Shown here piece after piece: positions 32,871 to 41,192 of a DNA stretch of 53,466 nt; the stretch's first letter is position 1, and every line of letters starts with the position of its first letter. The notes below the pieces were generated by a model. The model was given only the letters and a program-made list of their open reading frames with translations, searched no databases and was not told the origin of the DNA. The translations under genes and the position numbers were made by a program. The stretch lies in NCBI RefSeq assembly GCF_001431505.1, contig NZ_LDJP01000015.1:1-53466 (forward strand), read 5' to 3'. Source of the DNA: Stenotrophomonas daejeonensis (GTDB taxonomy: Bacteria > Pseudomonadota > Gammaproteobacteria > Xanthomonadales > Xanthomonadaceae).

Positions 32871-34547
32871 TTACGGGCGCAGGAGCGCCAACCTGCCCTG
32901 CTGCAACCGGTACTCGCGCTGCACCACGCCCTCGGGCAGGTGGCCGTGGCTGATCATCAACAGGCTGCGCGGGCCCAGCGCGGCGGCCAGGTCGGTCAAC
33001 AGGGCGTTGGCGGTATCCACGTCCAGGCCCTCGGTGGGTTCGTCGAGCACCAGCAGCGGGGCATCGCGCAGCAGGGCGCGGGCCAACGCCAGGCGCCGCG
33101 CCTGCCCGGCCGACATCGTGGCGCCGTTCTCGCCGAGCCAAGCCGACAGGCCGCCCTGCTGCCATGCCCAGCCGGTCAGCCTGACCTGCTCCAGCACCGC
33201 CCACATCCGTTCCTCGCCGGCCACCGGATCGCCCAGTCGCAGGTTGTCGGCGATGCTGCCGGCGAACACCGGCGCGCCCTGCGGCAGCCAGGCGATGCGG
33301 CGGTGCCAGTCGTCCTGCGCCACGTCGCGCAGGTCGATGCCGCCATAGCGCACCGCGCCTTGCCGCGGGTCCCACAAGCGCAGCAGCAGCGCCGACAGCG
33401 TGCTCTTGCCGCAGCCGCTGTCGCCGCGGATGGCGATGCGCTCGCCGGGCCGCAACTGCAGGTCGATGCCGTCGAGCAGGCGCCGGGGTTCGCCCGGCCA
33501 GCCGAACACCACTTGCTCGAACGACACGGTGGCGGCCTGCGCCGGCAGCGCCGCGGGCTGCACCGGGTCGGCCACGGCCGGCGGCTGTTCGACGATGGCC
33601 TGCAGGCGCGCGGCCGATACCCGCGCCGATTGCAGCGCCTGCCATGCTTGGCCGCAGCCGGCGGCGGCTTCCAGCAGGGCCACGGTGAGGAACAGCAGTG
33701 TGGCCGCCAGCGGTGCGGCCAGCGCACCGGCCTCGAACGCGGGCAAAACCAGCCACAGCATCGCCAGCAGGCCGAGCCCGGCGCAGGCCGAGTGCAGCAC
33801 GTTGCCGGCAACCAGCCGGGCGCGGCGGCGATGGTCGCTGCCCGCCACCTGCCGGGCGGCGGCATCGACGCGGGCGATCCAGCCGTCGCGCGCATCCAGT
33901 GCGGTCAGGTCGGCGGCACCTTCCAGCCCTTCGTAGGCCAGCGTGCGCAGGTCGGTGCGATGGCGCGCGCGTGCGGCTTCGCCGGCATCGCCGTGGCGTA
34001 CCGCCAGCACCGGCACGCCGATGCCGACCAGCAGCGACAAGCCCAGCAGCACCAGCGCCGCCGGCCAATGGATCAGGGCCGCGGCCAGCACCGTCGCCAG
34101 CATCGCGCCGGCCAGCGCCAGCAGCGGCCCCAGTGCGCGCACCATCAGGCCATCGACCTCGCCGATGTCGGTCATCAACCGCGCCAGCAATTCGCCGGTA
34201 CGGCTGCTGCCCAGGCGCGCCGGTGCCAATGGCAGGGCGCGGCGGAAGAACCACACGCGCAGGTCGCGGGCGATGCGCAGGGTGGCGTCGTGGCCGACCA
34301 GCTTCTCGAAATAGCGCGAGCCGATGCGTGCCAGCGTCAATGCGCGGATGCCGGCCGATGGCGAGAAGAAGTTGAACGTGGCCCCCGCGCCGAGCGCGCC
34401 GGCCAGCGCCGCGGCGGTGAGGAAACCGCCGGCCAGCCCCAACAGGCCGATGCCGGCCAGCATCGTCAGCAACAACAGGGCCACCGCCAGCAGCAGGCGC
34501 CAGCGGTGGCGGGCAAACACCTCGCGCAGGGTGTCGACGCGGTTCAT
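32871..34547 (-). CDS. cydC: Heterodimeric thiol exporter ABC protein CydC
   Basis: CydDC exports glutathione/cysteine and heme-related compounds and is needed to assemble cytochrome bd. The 558-residue protein has a six-helix membrane domain, Walker A IRGDSGCGKSTL, the signature MSAGQARRLALARALL and Walker B LLVLDEPTEGLD. Its start ATG (34547) overlaps the cydD stop by four bases. Together with cydD it runs divergent from cydABX, so both halves share a regulatory region. Confidence 0.93.
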   Translation of the reverse strand: MNRVDTLREVFARHRWRLLLAVALLLLTMLAGIGLLGLAGGFLTAAALAGALGAGATFNFFSPSAGIRALTLARIGSRYFEKLVGHDATLRIARDLRVWFFRRALPLAPARLGSSRTGELLARLMTDIGEVDGLMVRALGPLLALAGAMLATVLAAALIHWPAALVLLGLSLLVGIGVPVLAVRHGDAGEAARARHRTDLRTLAYEGLEGAADLTALDARDGWIARVDAAARQVAGSDHRRRARLVAGNVLHSACAGLGLLAMLWLVLPAFEAGALAAPLAATLLFLTVALLEAAAGCGQAWQALQSARVSAARLQAIVEQPPAVADPVQPAALPAQAATVSFEQVVFGWPGEPRRLLDGIDLQLRPGERIAIRGDSGCGKSTLSALLLRLWDPRQGAVRYGGIDLRDVAQDDWHRRIAWLPQGAPVFAGSIADNLRLGDPVAGEERMWAVLEQVRLTGWAWQQGGLSAWLGENGATMSAGQARRLALARALLRDAPLLVLDEPTEGLDVDTANALLTDLAAALGPRSLLMISHGHLPEGVVQREYRLQQGRLALLRP

Positions 34548-36262
34548 GCGCAGGCCTCGCTGCCGGCGTGGGCCGTGCCGGCATGCAGCCGCACGATGTC
34601 GTCGGCCCAGCGCATCGCCGCTTCGCTGTGCGTGGCCATCAGCACGCTGCGGCCGCGCGTGAACGCGGCCAGCGCCTGCAGCAGATCGGCCTCGGTCTGC
34701 GGATCGAGGAAGGCGGTGGGCTCGTCCAGCAGCAACAGGTCCGGATCGCGCAGCAGCAGCCGCGCCAGCCCGATGCGGCGCGCTTCGCCGCCGGACAGGC
34801 CGAAGCCGCGCTCGCCGATCACCGTGTCCAGCCCCTGCGGCAGTTGCCGTGCGAAACGCATCACCTGCGCGACCTCGGCCACCGCGTGCAGGCGCGCGTC
34901 GCTGGCGGCCGGGTCGGCCAGGCGCAGGTTGTCGGCGATGGAGCCGTGGAACAGGTAGGGCCGCTGCCCCGCATAACCGACGCGCACGCCATCGCGCAGC
35001 ACGATGCGCCCGCCGCGCGGCGGCAGCCAGCCGGCCAGCGCTTCGAGCAGGGTGCTCTTGCCACTGCCGCTGGGGCCGACCAGCGCCAGCCGCTGGCCGT
35101 CGGCGACGTGCAGCGAGAAATCCGCCACCACATCGTGGTTCGCCCCGTTGGGCCGCAGCCGCAGCGATTCGGCCACCAGCAATGGGGCGTGCGCCTGTGC
35201 CGGTTCCGGCGCGCGGACCGGCGCCACCGGTGCAGGAACGTATTCCGTTCCCCCCTCCAGCAGGCGCTCCACTTCCGTGGCGGCGGCCAGCGCATTGGCG
35301 CGGTCGTGGTAGTGCGCGGCGAAACGGCGCAGCGGCGCATAGAACTCCGGCGCCAGCAGCAGGCAGAACACGCCGGTGCCCAGCGTCGGCGCGCTGGCGT
35401 GCAGCGACAACATGCCGAGGTAGCCCAGCCCGAGGTACAGCGCCACCATCGCCACACTCACCGAGGCGAAGAATTCCAGCACGGTCGAGGAAAGGAAAGC
35501 GATGCGCAGCACCTTCATCGAGCGCAGTCGCACGCCTTCGGCAGCGGCGCCGATGCCGGCCAGCTCGTCGTCGCCACGTCCATAGAGCCGCAGCAGGCCC
35601 AGCCCCTTGATGCGGTCGGCGAAGTGCCCGCCCATGCGCGCCAGTTCCTGCAATTGCTCGCGGCCGGCGTTCTCCGCGCCCATCCCGACCAGCATCATGA
35701 ACAGCGGCACCAGCGGTGCGGTGCACAGCAGCACCAGCGCCACCACCCAGTCCACCCAGGCCACGGACGCGGCGATCAGCAGCGGCACCACCACCATTTC
35801 CACCCGCACCGGCTGGAAGCCGGCGTAATAGCCCTCGATGGCGTCGCCGTGGGCCAGCAGCAATTCGCCGAGTTCGCCGCTGCGCTGCCGCCGCAGCCAC
35901 AGCGGGCCCTTGCCCAGCAGGCGTCGGTAGACTTGCTCGCGCAACGCCAGCCGCGCTGCGTCGGCTACATCGCCCGCCGCCTTCTGCGCGAGCCCGCCCA
36001 ATACGCTGCGCGCCAGCAGCACCAAGGCCAGCACGGCGAACACCTGCCCGGCCTGCGCCAGCGGCCGCTGTTCGACGAACACGCCTTGAAGCAGCCACGC
36101 GATGGCCCAGGCCTGCACCACCAGCAGGCCGCCGGACACGCACACCGCGATGGCCGCCAGCCGCTGCCGCGAACGCGCCGCATGCACCAGCCCGGCCAGC
36201 CACTGCTGTTGCCTGCGGCGCCGTTGACGCGGCGTTTCGGCAGGATGTGGAACATCACTCAA
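34544..36262 (-). CDS. cydD: Heterodimeric thiol exporter ABC protein CydD
   Basis: CydD is the partner of CydC. It has about 572 residues from the TTG at 36262, with the membrane domain, then Walker A VGPSGSGKSTLL, signature LSGGEARRIGLARLLL, Walker B LLLLDEPTAFLD and the H-loop MATHSEA. No ATG or GTG exists in frame near the expected N-terminus (LSDVPHPAETPRQRRRRQQQW), so a TTG start is proposed; the length is then close to E. coli CydD (588). The end overlaps cydC. The gene is divergent from cydA, 174 bases away. Confidence 0.9.
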   Translation of the reverse strand: MSDVPHPAETPRQRRRRQQQWLAGLVHAARSRQRLAAIAVCVSGGLLVVQAWAIAWLLQGVFVEQRPLAQAGQVFAVLALVLLARSVLGGLAQKAAGDVADAARLALREQVYRRLLGKGPLWLRRQRSGELGELLLAHGDAIEGYYAGFQPVRVEMVVVPLLIAASVAWVDWVVALVLLCTAPLVPLFMMLVGMGAENAGREQLQELARMGGHFADRIKGLGLLRLYGRGDDELAGIGAAAEGVRLRSMKVLRIAFLSSTVLEFFASVSVAMVALYLGLGYLGMLSLHASAPTLGTGVFCLLLAPEFYAPLRRFAAHYHDRANALAAATEVERLLEGGTEYVPAPVAPVRAPEPAQAHAPLLVAESLRLRPNGANHDVVADFSLHVADGQRLALVGPSGSGKSTLLEALAGWLPPRGGRIVLRDGVRVGYAGQRPYLFHGSIADNLRLADPAASDARLHAVAEVAQVMRFARQLPQGLDTVIGERGFGLSGGEARRIGLARLLLRDPDLLLLDEPTAFLDPQTEADLLQALAAFTRGRSVLMATHSEAAMRWADDIVRLHAGTAHAGSEACA

Positions 36263-36358
36263 GGCGGCGGGCTCTGCTGGGCATGGGACGGCGTGATTGT
36301 AGGCCGGCGGCGGATTGCGCAGCCATGCGGACTTTTGCCGCTGCGACAGTCCGTCACA

Positions 36359-36372
36359 TTGATCCACGTCAT
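36359..36372 (+). promoter_or_regulatory. FNR/Anr-like operator in the cydDC-cydABX intergenic region
   Basis: TTGATCCACGTCAT matches TTGAT-N4-ATCAA at 8 of 10 conserved positions. It lies 64 bases before the cydA ATG in the 174-base divergent promoter region. No good -10 hexamer is at the exact class II spacing, so the factor and the controlled side (cydA or cydD) remain open. Oxygen control of cytochrome bd genes by FNR-family regulators is well known. Confidence 0.5.
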
Positions 36373-36436
36373 GGACAGGCGCAGCATGATCGCAGGCGTT
36401 GCCGATGGCGCCTGCCCACAACCGAGGTAACCGGCC

Positions 36437-38005
36437 ATGATCGATACGACCGTCGTGGACCTGTCGCGCCTGCAGTTCGCGCTGACGGTGATGTACCACT
36501 TCCTGTTCGTCCCGCTGACACTGGGACTCTCCTTCCTGATCGCGATCATGGAGAGCGTCTACGTCATGACCGGCAAGGAGGTCTGGCGGCGGATGACGCT
36601 GTTCTGGGGCGTATTGTTCGGCATCAACTTCGCGATGGGCGTGGGCACCGGGCTGGTGATGGAGTTCCAGTTCGGCATGAACTGGTCCTACTACAGCCAC
36701 TATGTCGGCGACGTGTTCGGTGCGCCGCTGGCCATCGAGGGACTGATGGCGTTCTTCCTCGAAGCGACCTTCATCGGCCTGTTCTTCTTCGGCTGGAGCC
36801 GGCTGTCGAAGGTGCAGCACCTGACCATCACCTGGCTGATGGCGCTGGGCACCAACCTGTCGGCGCTGTGGATACTGATCGCCAACGGCTGGATGCAGCA
36901 CCCGGTGGGCGCGGTGTTCAACCCGGAGACCATGCGCATGGAGGTGACCGACTTCATGGCGGTGGTGTTCAACCCGGTGGCGCAGGCCAAGTTCGTGCAC
37001 ACGGTCAGCGCCGGCTACATCACCGGCGCGGTGTTCGTGATGTCGGTCAGCGCGTTCTACCTGCTGCGCAACCGCCACCTCGACGTGGCACGGCGCTCGT
37101 TCGCGGTGGCCGCCGCGTTCGGCCTGCTGTCCTCGGTGTCGGTGGTGGTACTGGGCGACGAGAGCGGCTACGCCGCCAACGAGCACCAGAAGATGAAGCT
37201 GGCCGCGATCGAGGCGATGTGGGAAACCGAGCCGGCGCCGGCCGATTTCACCGCCTTCGGCATACCCAACCAGCAGACCCACCGCAACGATTACGCGATC
37301 AAGGTACCCTACCTGATGGGCCTGATCGCCACCCGCTCGCTGCACCAGCCGATCCCCGGCATCCTCGAACTGGTCGAGCGCGCCGAGCACCGCATCCGCG
37401 GCGGCCAGCTGGCCTATGCCGCGCTGGAACGCATCCGTGCCGACAAAAGCGACCGCGAGGCACGCGAGATGTTCGACCGCCACTGGCAGGACCTTGGCCA
37501 CGGCCTGCTGCTCAAGCGCTACCGCGCCGACATCCTCGACGCCACGCCGCAGGAGATTTCGCAGGCGGCGATGGACACGGTGCCGACGGTGCTGCCGCTG
37601 TTCTGGACGTTCCGCATCATGGCCGGGCTCGGCTTCTACCTGATCGCGTTCTTCGCGGTGGCGTTCTACTACTCGTGCCGGCACAACTTCGAGCACAAGC
37701 GCGGCTTCCTGAAAGTGGCGCTGTGGACGCTGCCGGCACCGTGGATCGCCATCGAATGCGGCTGGTTCGTCGCCGAATACGGCCGCCAGCCGTGGGCGGT
37801 GGACGGCGTGCTGCCCACGTTCTACGCCGCCTCCGGGCTGGCGCTGCACCAGATACTGCTGACGCTGTGCGGCTTCGTCGCGCTCTACACCGTGCTGATG
37901 GTCATCGAGATCAAGCTGATGCTCAAGGCCATCCGCAAGGGCCCCGACGAGATGCTGCCGAGCCTGCAGCAACCGGCATCCGACTCCGCCGCGCAACCGG
38001 CCTGA
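36437..38005 (+). CDS. cydA: Cytochrome bd ubiquinol oxidase subunit I
   Basis: CydA oxidises ubiquinol and carries hemes b558, b595 and d. The 522-residue protein has nine membrane segments, with the heme ligands His21 (LTVMYHFLFVPLT, family His19), a His near residue 190 (AKFVHTVSAGYI) and a Met about 400 in the FRIMAGLG region. It has the long Q-loop (EHQKMKLAAIEAMWETEP to about residue 385), as in the E. coli type (CydA-L). The start ATG at 36437 is in the divergent cyd region. It leads the cydABX operon. Confidence 0.97.
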   Translation: MIDTTVVDLSRLQFALTVMYHFLFVPLTLGLSFLIAIMESVYVMTGKEVWRRMTLFWGVLFGINFAMGVGTGLVMEFQFGMNWSYYSHYVGDVFGAPLAIEGLMAFFLEATFIGLFFFGWSRLSKVQHLTITWLMALGTNLSALWILIANGWMQHPVGAVFNPETMRMEVTDFMAVVFNPVAQAKFVHTVSAGYITGAVFVMSVSAFYLLRNRHLDVARRSFAVAAAFGLLSSVSVVVLGDESGYAANEHQKMKLAAIEAMWETEPAPADFTAFGIPNQQTHRNDYAIKVPYLMGLIATRSLHQPIPGILELVERAEHRIRGGQLAYAALERIRADKSDREAREMFDRHWQDLGHGLLLKRYRADILDATPQEISQAAMDTVPTVLPLFWTFRIMAGLGFYLIAFFAVAFYYSCRHNFEHKRGFLKVALWTLPAPWIAIECGWFVAEYGRQPWAVDGVLPTFYAASGLALHQILLTLCGFVALYTVLMVIEIKLMLKAIRKGPDEMLPSLQQPASDSAAQPA

Positions 38006-38020
38006 CGCAGGAGAACCCGC

Positions 38021-39172
38021 ATGGACTTCATCCTTCTGGACTACACCACGCTGCGCCTGGTCTGGTGGCTGCTGCTGGGCGTGCTGCTGATCGGCTTCGC
38101 GGTGATGGACGGCTTCGACCTCGGCATCGGCACCCTGCTGCCGTTCGTGGCGCGCACCGACGAGGAGCGCCGGCTGGTCATCAACACCGTCGGCCCGGTA
38201 TGGGAAGGCAACCAGGTATGGCTGGTGCTGGGCGGCGGCGCGATCTTCGCCGCATGGCCGCCGCTGTACGCGGTGAGCTTCTCCGGCTTCTACCTGGCGA
38301 TGTTCCTGATCCTGTTCGCGCTGATCCTGCGCCCGGTCGGCTTCAAGTACCGCGGCAAGCTGCCCGGCCAGCGCTGGCGCGACAACTGGGACCGGGCGCT
38401 GTTCGTCGGCGGCTTCGTGCCGGCGCTGGTGATGGGCGTGGCGATGGGCAACGTGCTGCTGGGCGTGCCGTTCCATTTCGACGACAGCCAGCGGGTGTTC
38501 TACACCGGCGGCTTCTTCGGCCTGCTGACCCCGTTCGCGCTGCTCGCCGGCCTGCTGGCGGTGGCGATGTTCGTCGCTCACGGCGCGGCGATGCTGGTGC
38601 TCAAGACCGACGGCGCGGTGGCCGAGCGCGCGGCCCGCTATGGCAGCGTCGCCGCGCTGGCGGGGTTCGCCCTGTTCGCCGCCGGCGGCATCTGCGTGGC
38701 GTTGCTGCTGCCCGGCCACGCCATCACCTCGCCGCTGGCCACCGACGGCGCCAGCAACCCGCTGCTGAAGACCGTGCAGGTCACCGCTGCCGGCGGCTGG
38801 ATGTACAACTACAGCGCGATGCCGGCCACGCTGCTGGCGCCGGCCGCGGGCCTGCTCGGCGCGCTGGCCGCGGCGCTGCTGCTGCGCGCGCGCCGTGGCG
38901 GGCAGGCCTTCGTCGCCTCGGGCGTCTCCATCGCCGGCATCATCCTCACCGTGGGCCTGGCGATCTTCCCGTTCCTGCTGCCCTCCTCCACCCAGCCCGG
39001 CGCCGGCCTGACCGTGTGGGACGCCTCCTCCAGCCGCCTGACGCTGTGGGTGATGCTGCTGGTCACCGCGGCGCTGCTGCCCATCGTCATCGCCTACACC
39101 AGTTGGGTCTACCGCGTGCTCAAGGGCAAGACCACGCTGGAAGAAATGGGTGGCAACCCCAACGCCTATTGA
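38021..39172 (+). CDS. cydB: Cytochrome bd ubiquinol oxidase subunit II
   Basis: CydB is the second oxidase subunit. The 383-residue protein has eight to nine membrane segments and the signature FAVMDGFDLGIGTLLPF near the N-terminus, plus PVWEGNQVWLVLGGGAIFAAWP and SSSRLTLWVMLLVTAALLP. It starts 15 bases after the cydA stop, with a purine-rich ribosome-binding site (CAGGAG). Confidence 0.97.
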   Translation: MDFILLDYTTLRLVWWLLLGVLLIGFAVMDGFDLGIGTLLPFVARTDEERRLVINTVGPVWEGNQVWLVLGGGAIFAAWPPLYAVSFSGFYLAMFLILFALILRPVGFKYRGKLPGQRWRDNWDRALFVGGFVPALVMGVAMGNVLLGVPFHFDDSQRVFYTGGFFGLLTPFALLAGLLAVAMFVAHGAAMLVLKTDGAVAERAARYGSVAALAGFALFAAGGICVALLLPGHAITSPLATDGASNPLLKTVQVTAAGGWMYNYSAMPATLLAPAAGLLGALAAALLLRARRGGQAFVASGVSIAGIILTVGLAIFPFLLPSSTQPGAGLTVWDASSSRLTLWVMLLVTAALLPIVIAYTSWVYRVLKGKTTLEEMGGNPNAY

Positions 39173-39200
39173 CCCACCACGACAGCCAAGGAGTCAACGC

Positions 39201-39311
39201 ATGTGGTACTTCGCCTGGATACTCGGTGCCGGCCTGGCCTCCACCGTCGCCATCCTCAACGGCATGTGGTTCGAGGCCCGCGAACAACGCCGGACCGAAG
39301 CACGCCGATGA
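39201..39311 (+). CDS. cydX: Small subunit CydX of cytochrome bd
   Basis: This 36-residue protein reads MWYFAWILGAGLASTVAILN then GMWFEAREQRRTEARR: one membrane helix followed by a charged tail, the CydX/YbgT pattern (conserved MWYFAWILG). It starts 28 bases after cydB with AAGGAG ahead of the ATG. It is often missed by gene callers because of its size. CydX stabilises the heme d site of CydAB. Confidence 0.95.
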   Translation: MWYFAWILGAGLASTVAILNGMWFEAREQRRTEARR

Positions 39312-39365
39312 CGCATTCCGCGCTTGCCAGAAACGCGGGCCGGGAGTATCTTTCCGCCTCCTTCG

Positions 39366-39442
<77 letters not shown>

Positions 39443-39458
39443 AGGTCGAAATCCGGAG

Positions 39459-39490
39459 CCCGGCAGGCGCATGCGCCTGCCGGGTTTTTT
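39459..39490 (+). terminator. Rho-independent terminator after tRNA-Pro
   Basis: A 26-base perfect palindrome (CCCGGCAGGCGC and its complement) is followed directly by TTTTTT. This is one of the clearest terminators in the window. Confidence 0.9.
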
Positions 39491-39539
39491 CGTGGCTGCG
39501 TGACAAGGACTGCGCGCCCTGATCCGTACAAACCCGGCC

Positions 39540-39609
39540 GTAGATGCGGGGCTTGCCCCGCATGAGGCCGTATCGGCAGGCCCCCGTGCCGGGCAAGCCC
39601 GGCACCTAC
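39540..39609. repeat. REP doublet, family C
   Basis: GTAGATGCGGGGCTTGCCCC on the left and GCCGGGCAAGCCCGGCACCTAC on the right, the right half in a variant version. It lies between the tRNA terminator and the end of the aldehyde dehydrogenase gene. Confidence 0.8.
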
Positions 39610-39622
39610 GAGAGCGCGGCCG

Positions 39623-41026
39623 TCAGCGCACGATCAGGTCGATCAACCACTGCGCCTTCTTGTAGGGCGGCTTCAGCAGGTCGCCACCGGTGCGGCGTGC
39701 CTGCCACAGGACCGGCAACTGCTTGCTCATCGCGTCGAAACCGATGCGGCCATGGTAGGCGCCCATGCCGCTGGGGCCGATGCCGCCGAACGGCAGGTTG
39801 TTGATGGCGAAGTGGAACAGCGTGTCGTTGACCGAGACGCCGCCGGCCAGCGTGCCGCGCAGGATCTTCTCCACGCTGCCGCGGTCGTGGCTGAACGGGT
39901 ACAGCGCCAGCGGGCGGTCGTGGGCGTTGACGTAGGCGATGGCCTCGTCCAGCGAACCCATGCTGCGGATCGGGAACACCGGGCCGAAGATTTCCTCCTG
40001 CATCACCTTCGCGTCGTCGCCCGGCTCCAGGACCAGGGTCGGCGGGAACAGGCGCTGCGCCGGGTCGGCCTCGCCCAGCGCGATCACCTCCAGCCCGCGC
40101 GCGCGGGCGTCGTCCACGTAGCCCTGCAGGCGCGCGTACTGGCCGTCGTTGACGATGCGGCTGTAGTCGCCGGTATTGGCGAAATCCTCGCCATAGCGTG
40201 CGCGTACCTGCTCCCGCAGCGCCTGCACCAGCGCGTCGCGGCGCGCGGCGCCGACCAGCACGTAGTCCGGCGCGATGCAGGTCTGCCCGCAGTTGAACCA
40301 CTTGCCGGTCGCCAGCCGCGCCGCGGCCTGCTGCAGCGGATAGTCGTCGCAGACGATGGCCGGCGACTTGCCGCCCAGCTCCAGCGTCAGCGGGGTCAGG
40401 TTCGGCGCGGCGGCGGCCATCACCTTGCGCCCGACCGCGGTGGAGCCGGTGAACACCAGATGGTCGAACGGCAACGCGGCGAATGCGGAAGCCACCTCCG
40501 CGCCGCCCTCGGCGACGGCGACGCGGTCGGCGGGGAACACTTCGGCCAGCAGTTCGCGCAGGAAGGCGCTGGTGCGCGGGGTGTGCTCGGAAGGCTTCAG
40601 GTAGACGTGGTTGCCGGCGGCGATGGCGGTCGCCAGCGGGATCAGCGCGAGGTTGACCGGGTAGTTCCACGGTGCGATGACCCCGACCACGCCGACCGGC
40701 TCGGGGCGGATCTCCGCGCGTGCCGGCCAGAAGCGCCAGCCCACGCCGACGCGGCGGGGCTTCATCCAGCCGCGCAGGTGCCGGCGCAGGTGGTCGATCT
40801 CGTTGAGCACGGTCATGCCGTCGGCGATGCGCGATTCGTGCGGCGAGCGATGGCCGAAGTCGGCGGCGATGGTCCGTGCCATTTCGTCGAGCCGCCGCTT
40901 CAGTGCCTCGCGCAGGCGCAGCAGGTCGGCGCTGCGCTGCGCGCGGTCGGGCTTGCGCGCCTGCCAGGCGGTGCGCAGGCGCTCCAGGGTCGGGCGCAGT
41001 TCGGGAACGGGCGTGGTGGTGTCCAT
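39623..41026 (-). CDS. Aldehyde dehydrogenase (coniferyl-aldehyde dehydrogenase-like)
   Basis: This 467-residue NAD(P)-dependent enzyme has the catalytic Glu in LELGGKSPAIV and the nucleophile Cys in WFNCGQTCIAPDYVLV. Absence of the long N-terminal extension and the C-terminal GPSGMGAYHGRIGFDAMSKQLPV place it with the ALDH3/coniferyl-aldehyde dehydrogenase group, which oxidises aromatic and medium/long-chain aldehydes. The ATG at 41026 (MDTTTPVPELRPTLERLR) is chosen; upstream in-frame codons run toward a REP. It stands alone, although a hydrophobic-compound theme with the next operon is possible. Confidence 0.9.
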   Translation of the reverse strand: MDTTTPVPELRPTLERLRTAWQARKPDRAQRSADLLRLREALKRRLDEMARTIAADFGHRSPHESRIADGMTVLNEIDHLRRHLRGWMKPRRVGVGWRFWPARAEIRPEPVGVVGVIAPWNYPVNLALIPLATAIAAGNHVYLKPSEHTPRTSAFLRELLAEVFPADRVAVAEGGAEVASAFAALPFDHLVFTGSTAVGRKVMAAAAPNLTPLTLELGGKSPAIVCDDYPLQQAAARLATGKWFNCGQTCIAPDYVLVGAARRDALVQALREQVRARYGEDFANTGDYSRIVNDGQYARLQGYVDDARARGLEVIALGEADPAQRLFPPTLVLEPGDDAKVMQEEIFGPVFPIRSMGSLDEAIAYVNAHDRPLALYPFSHDRGSVEKILRGTLAGGVSVNDTLFHFAINNLPFGGIGPSGMGAYHGRIGFDAMSKQLPVLWQARRTGGDLLKPPYKKAQWLIDLIVR

Positions 41027-41085
41027 GCGATGAAGTTTATGCGGTGTAATCGAATCCGACGTTGAATACGGCCCGTGCATTCACC

Positions 41086-41174
41086 GTAGATGCGGGGCTT
41101 GCCCCGCATGGGGCTTCATCGGGAAAGCTCCTGCCTGTCCCGAAAAGGGATGCAAGCACAAGCCCGGCAGCTAC
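41086..41174. repeat. REP doublet, family C (right half diverged)
   Basis: GTAGATGCGGGGCTTGCCCC is intact on the left; the right half reads GCAAGCACAAGCCCGGCAGCTAC. It lies between the aldehyde dehydrogenase start and the TonB receptor stop. Confidence 0.7.
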
Positions 41175-41192
41175 GGGAGATGTGGCACTGGA

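Noticed and set aside
32871..36203. 1110-codon open frame covering both cydC and cydD regions, as a possible fused exporter
   Set aside because: Only its C-terminal half is CydC; the N-terminal half is an out-of-frame reading of cydD. The two genes are separate and overlap by four bases.
34544..38719. Very long open frame on the minus strand extending upstream of cydD through cydA and cydB
   Set aside because: The upstream part is the antisense of cydAB in a GC-rich genome, rich in His/Gln/Arg with no family pattern. Only the part from about 36262 down is CydD.
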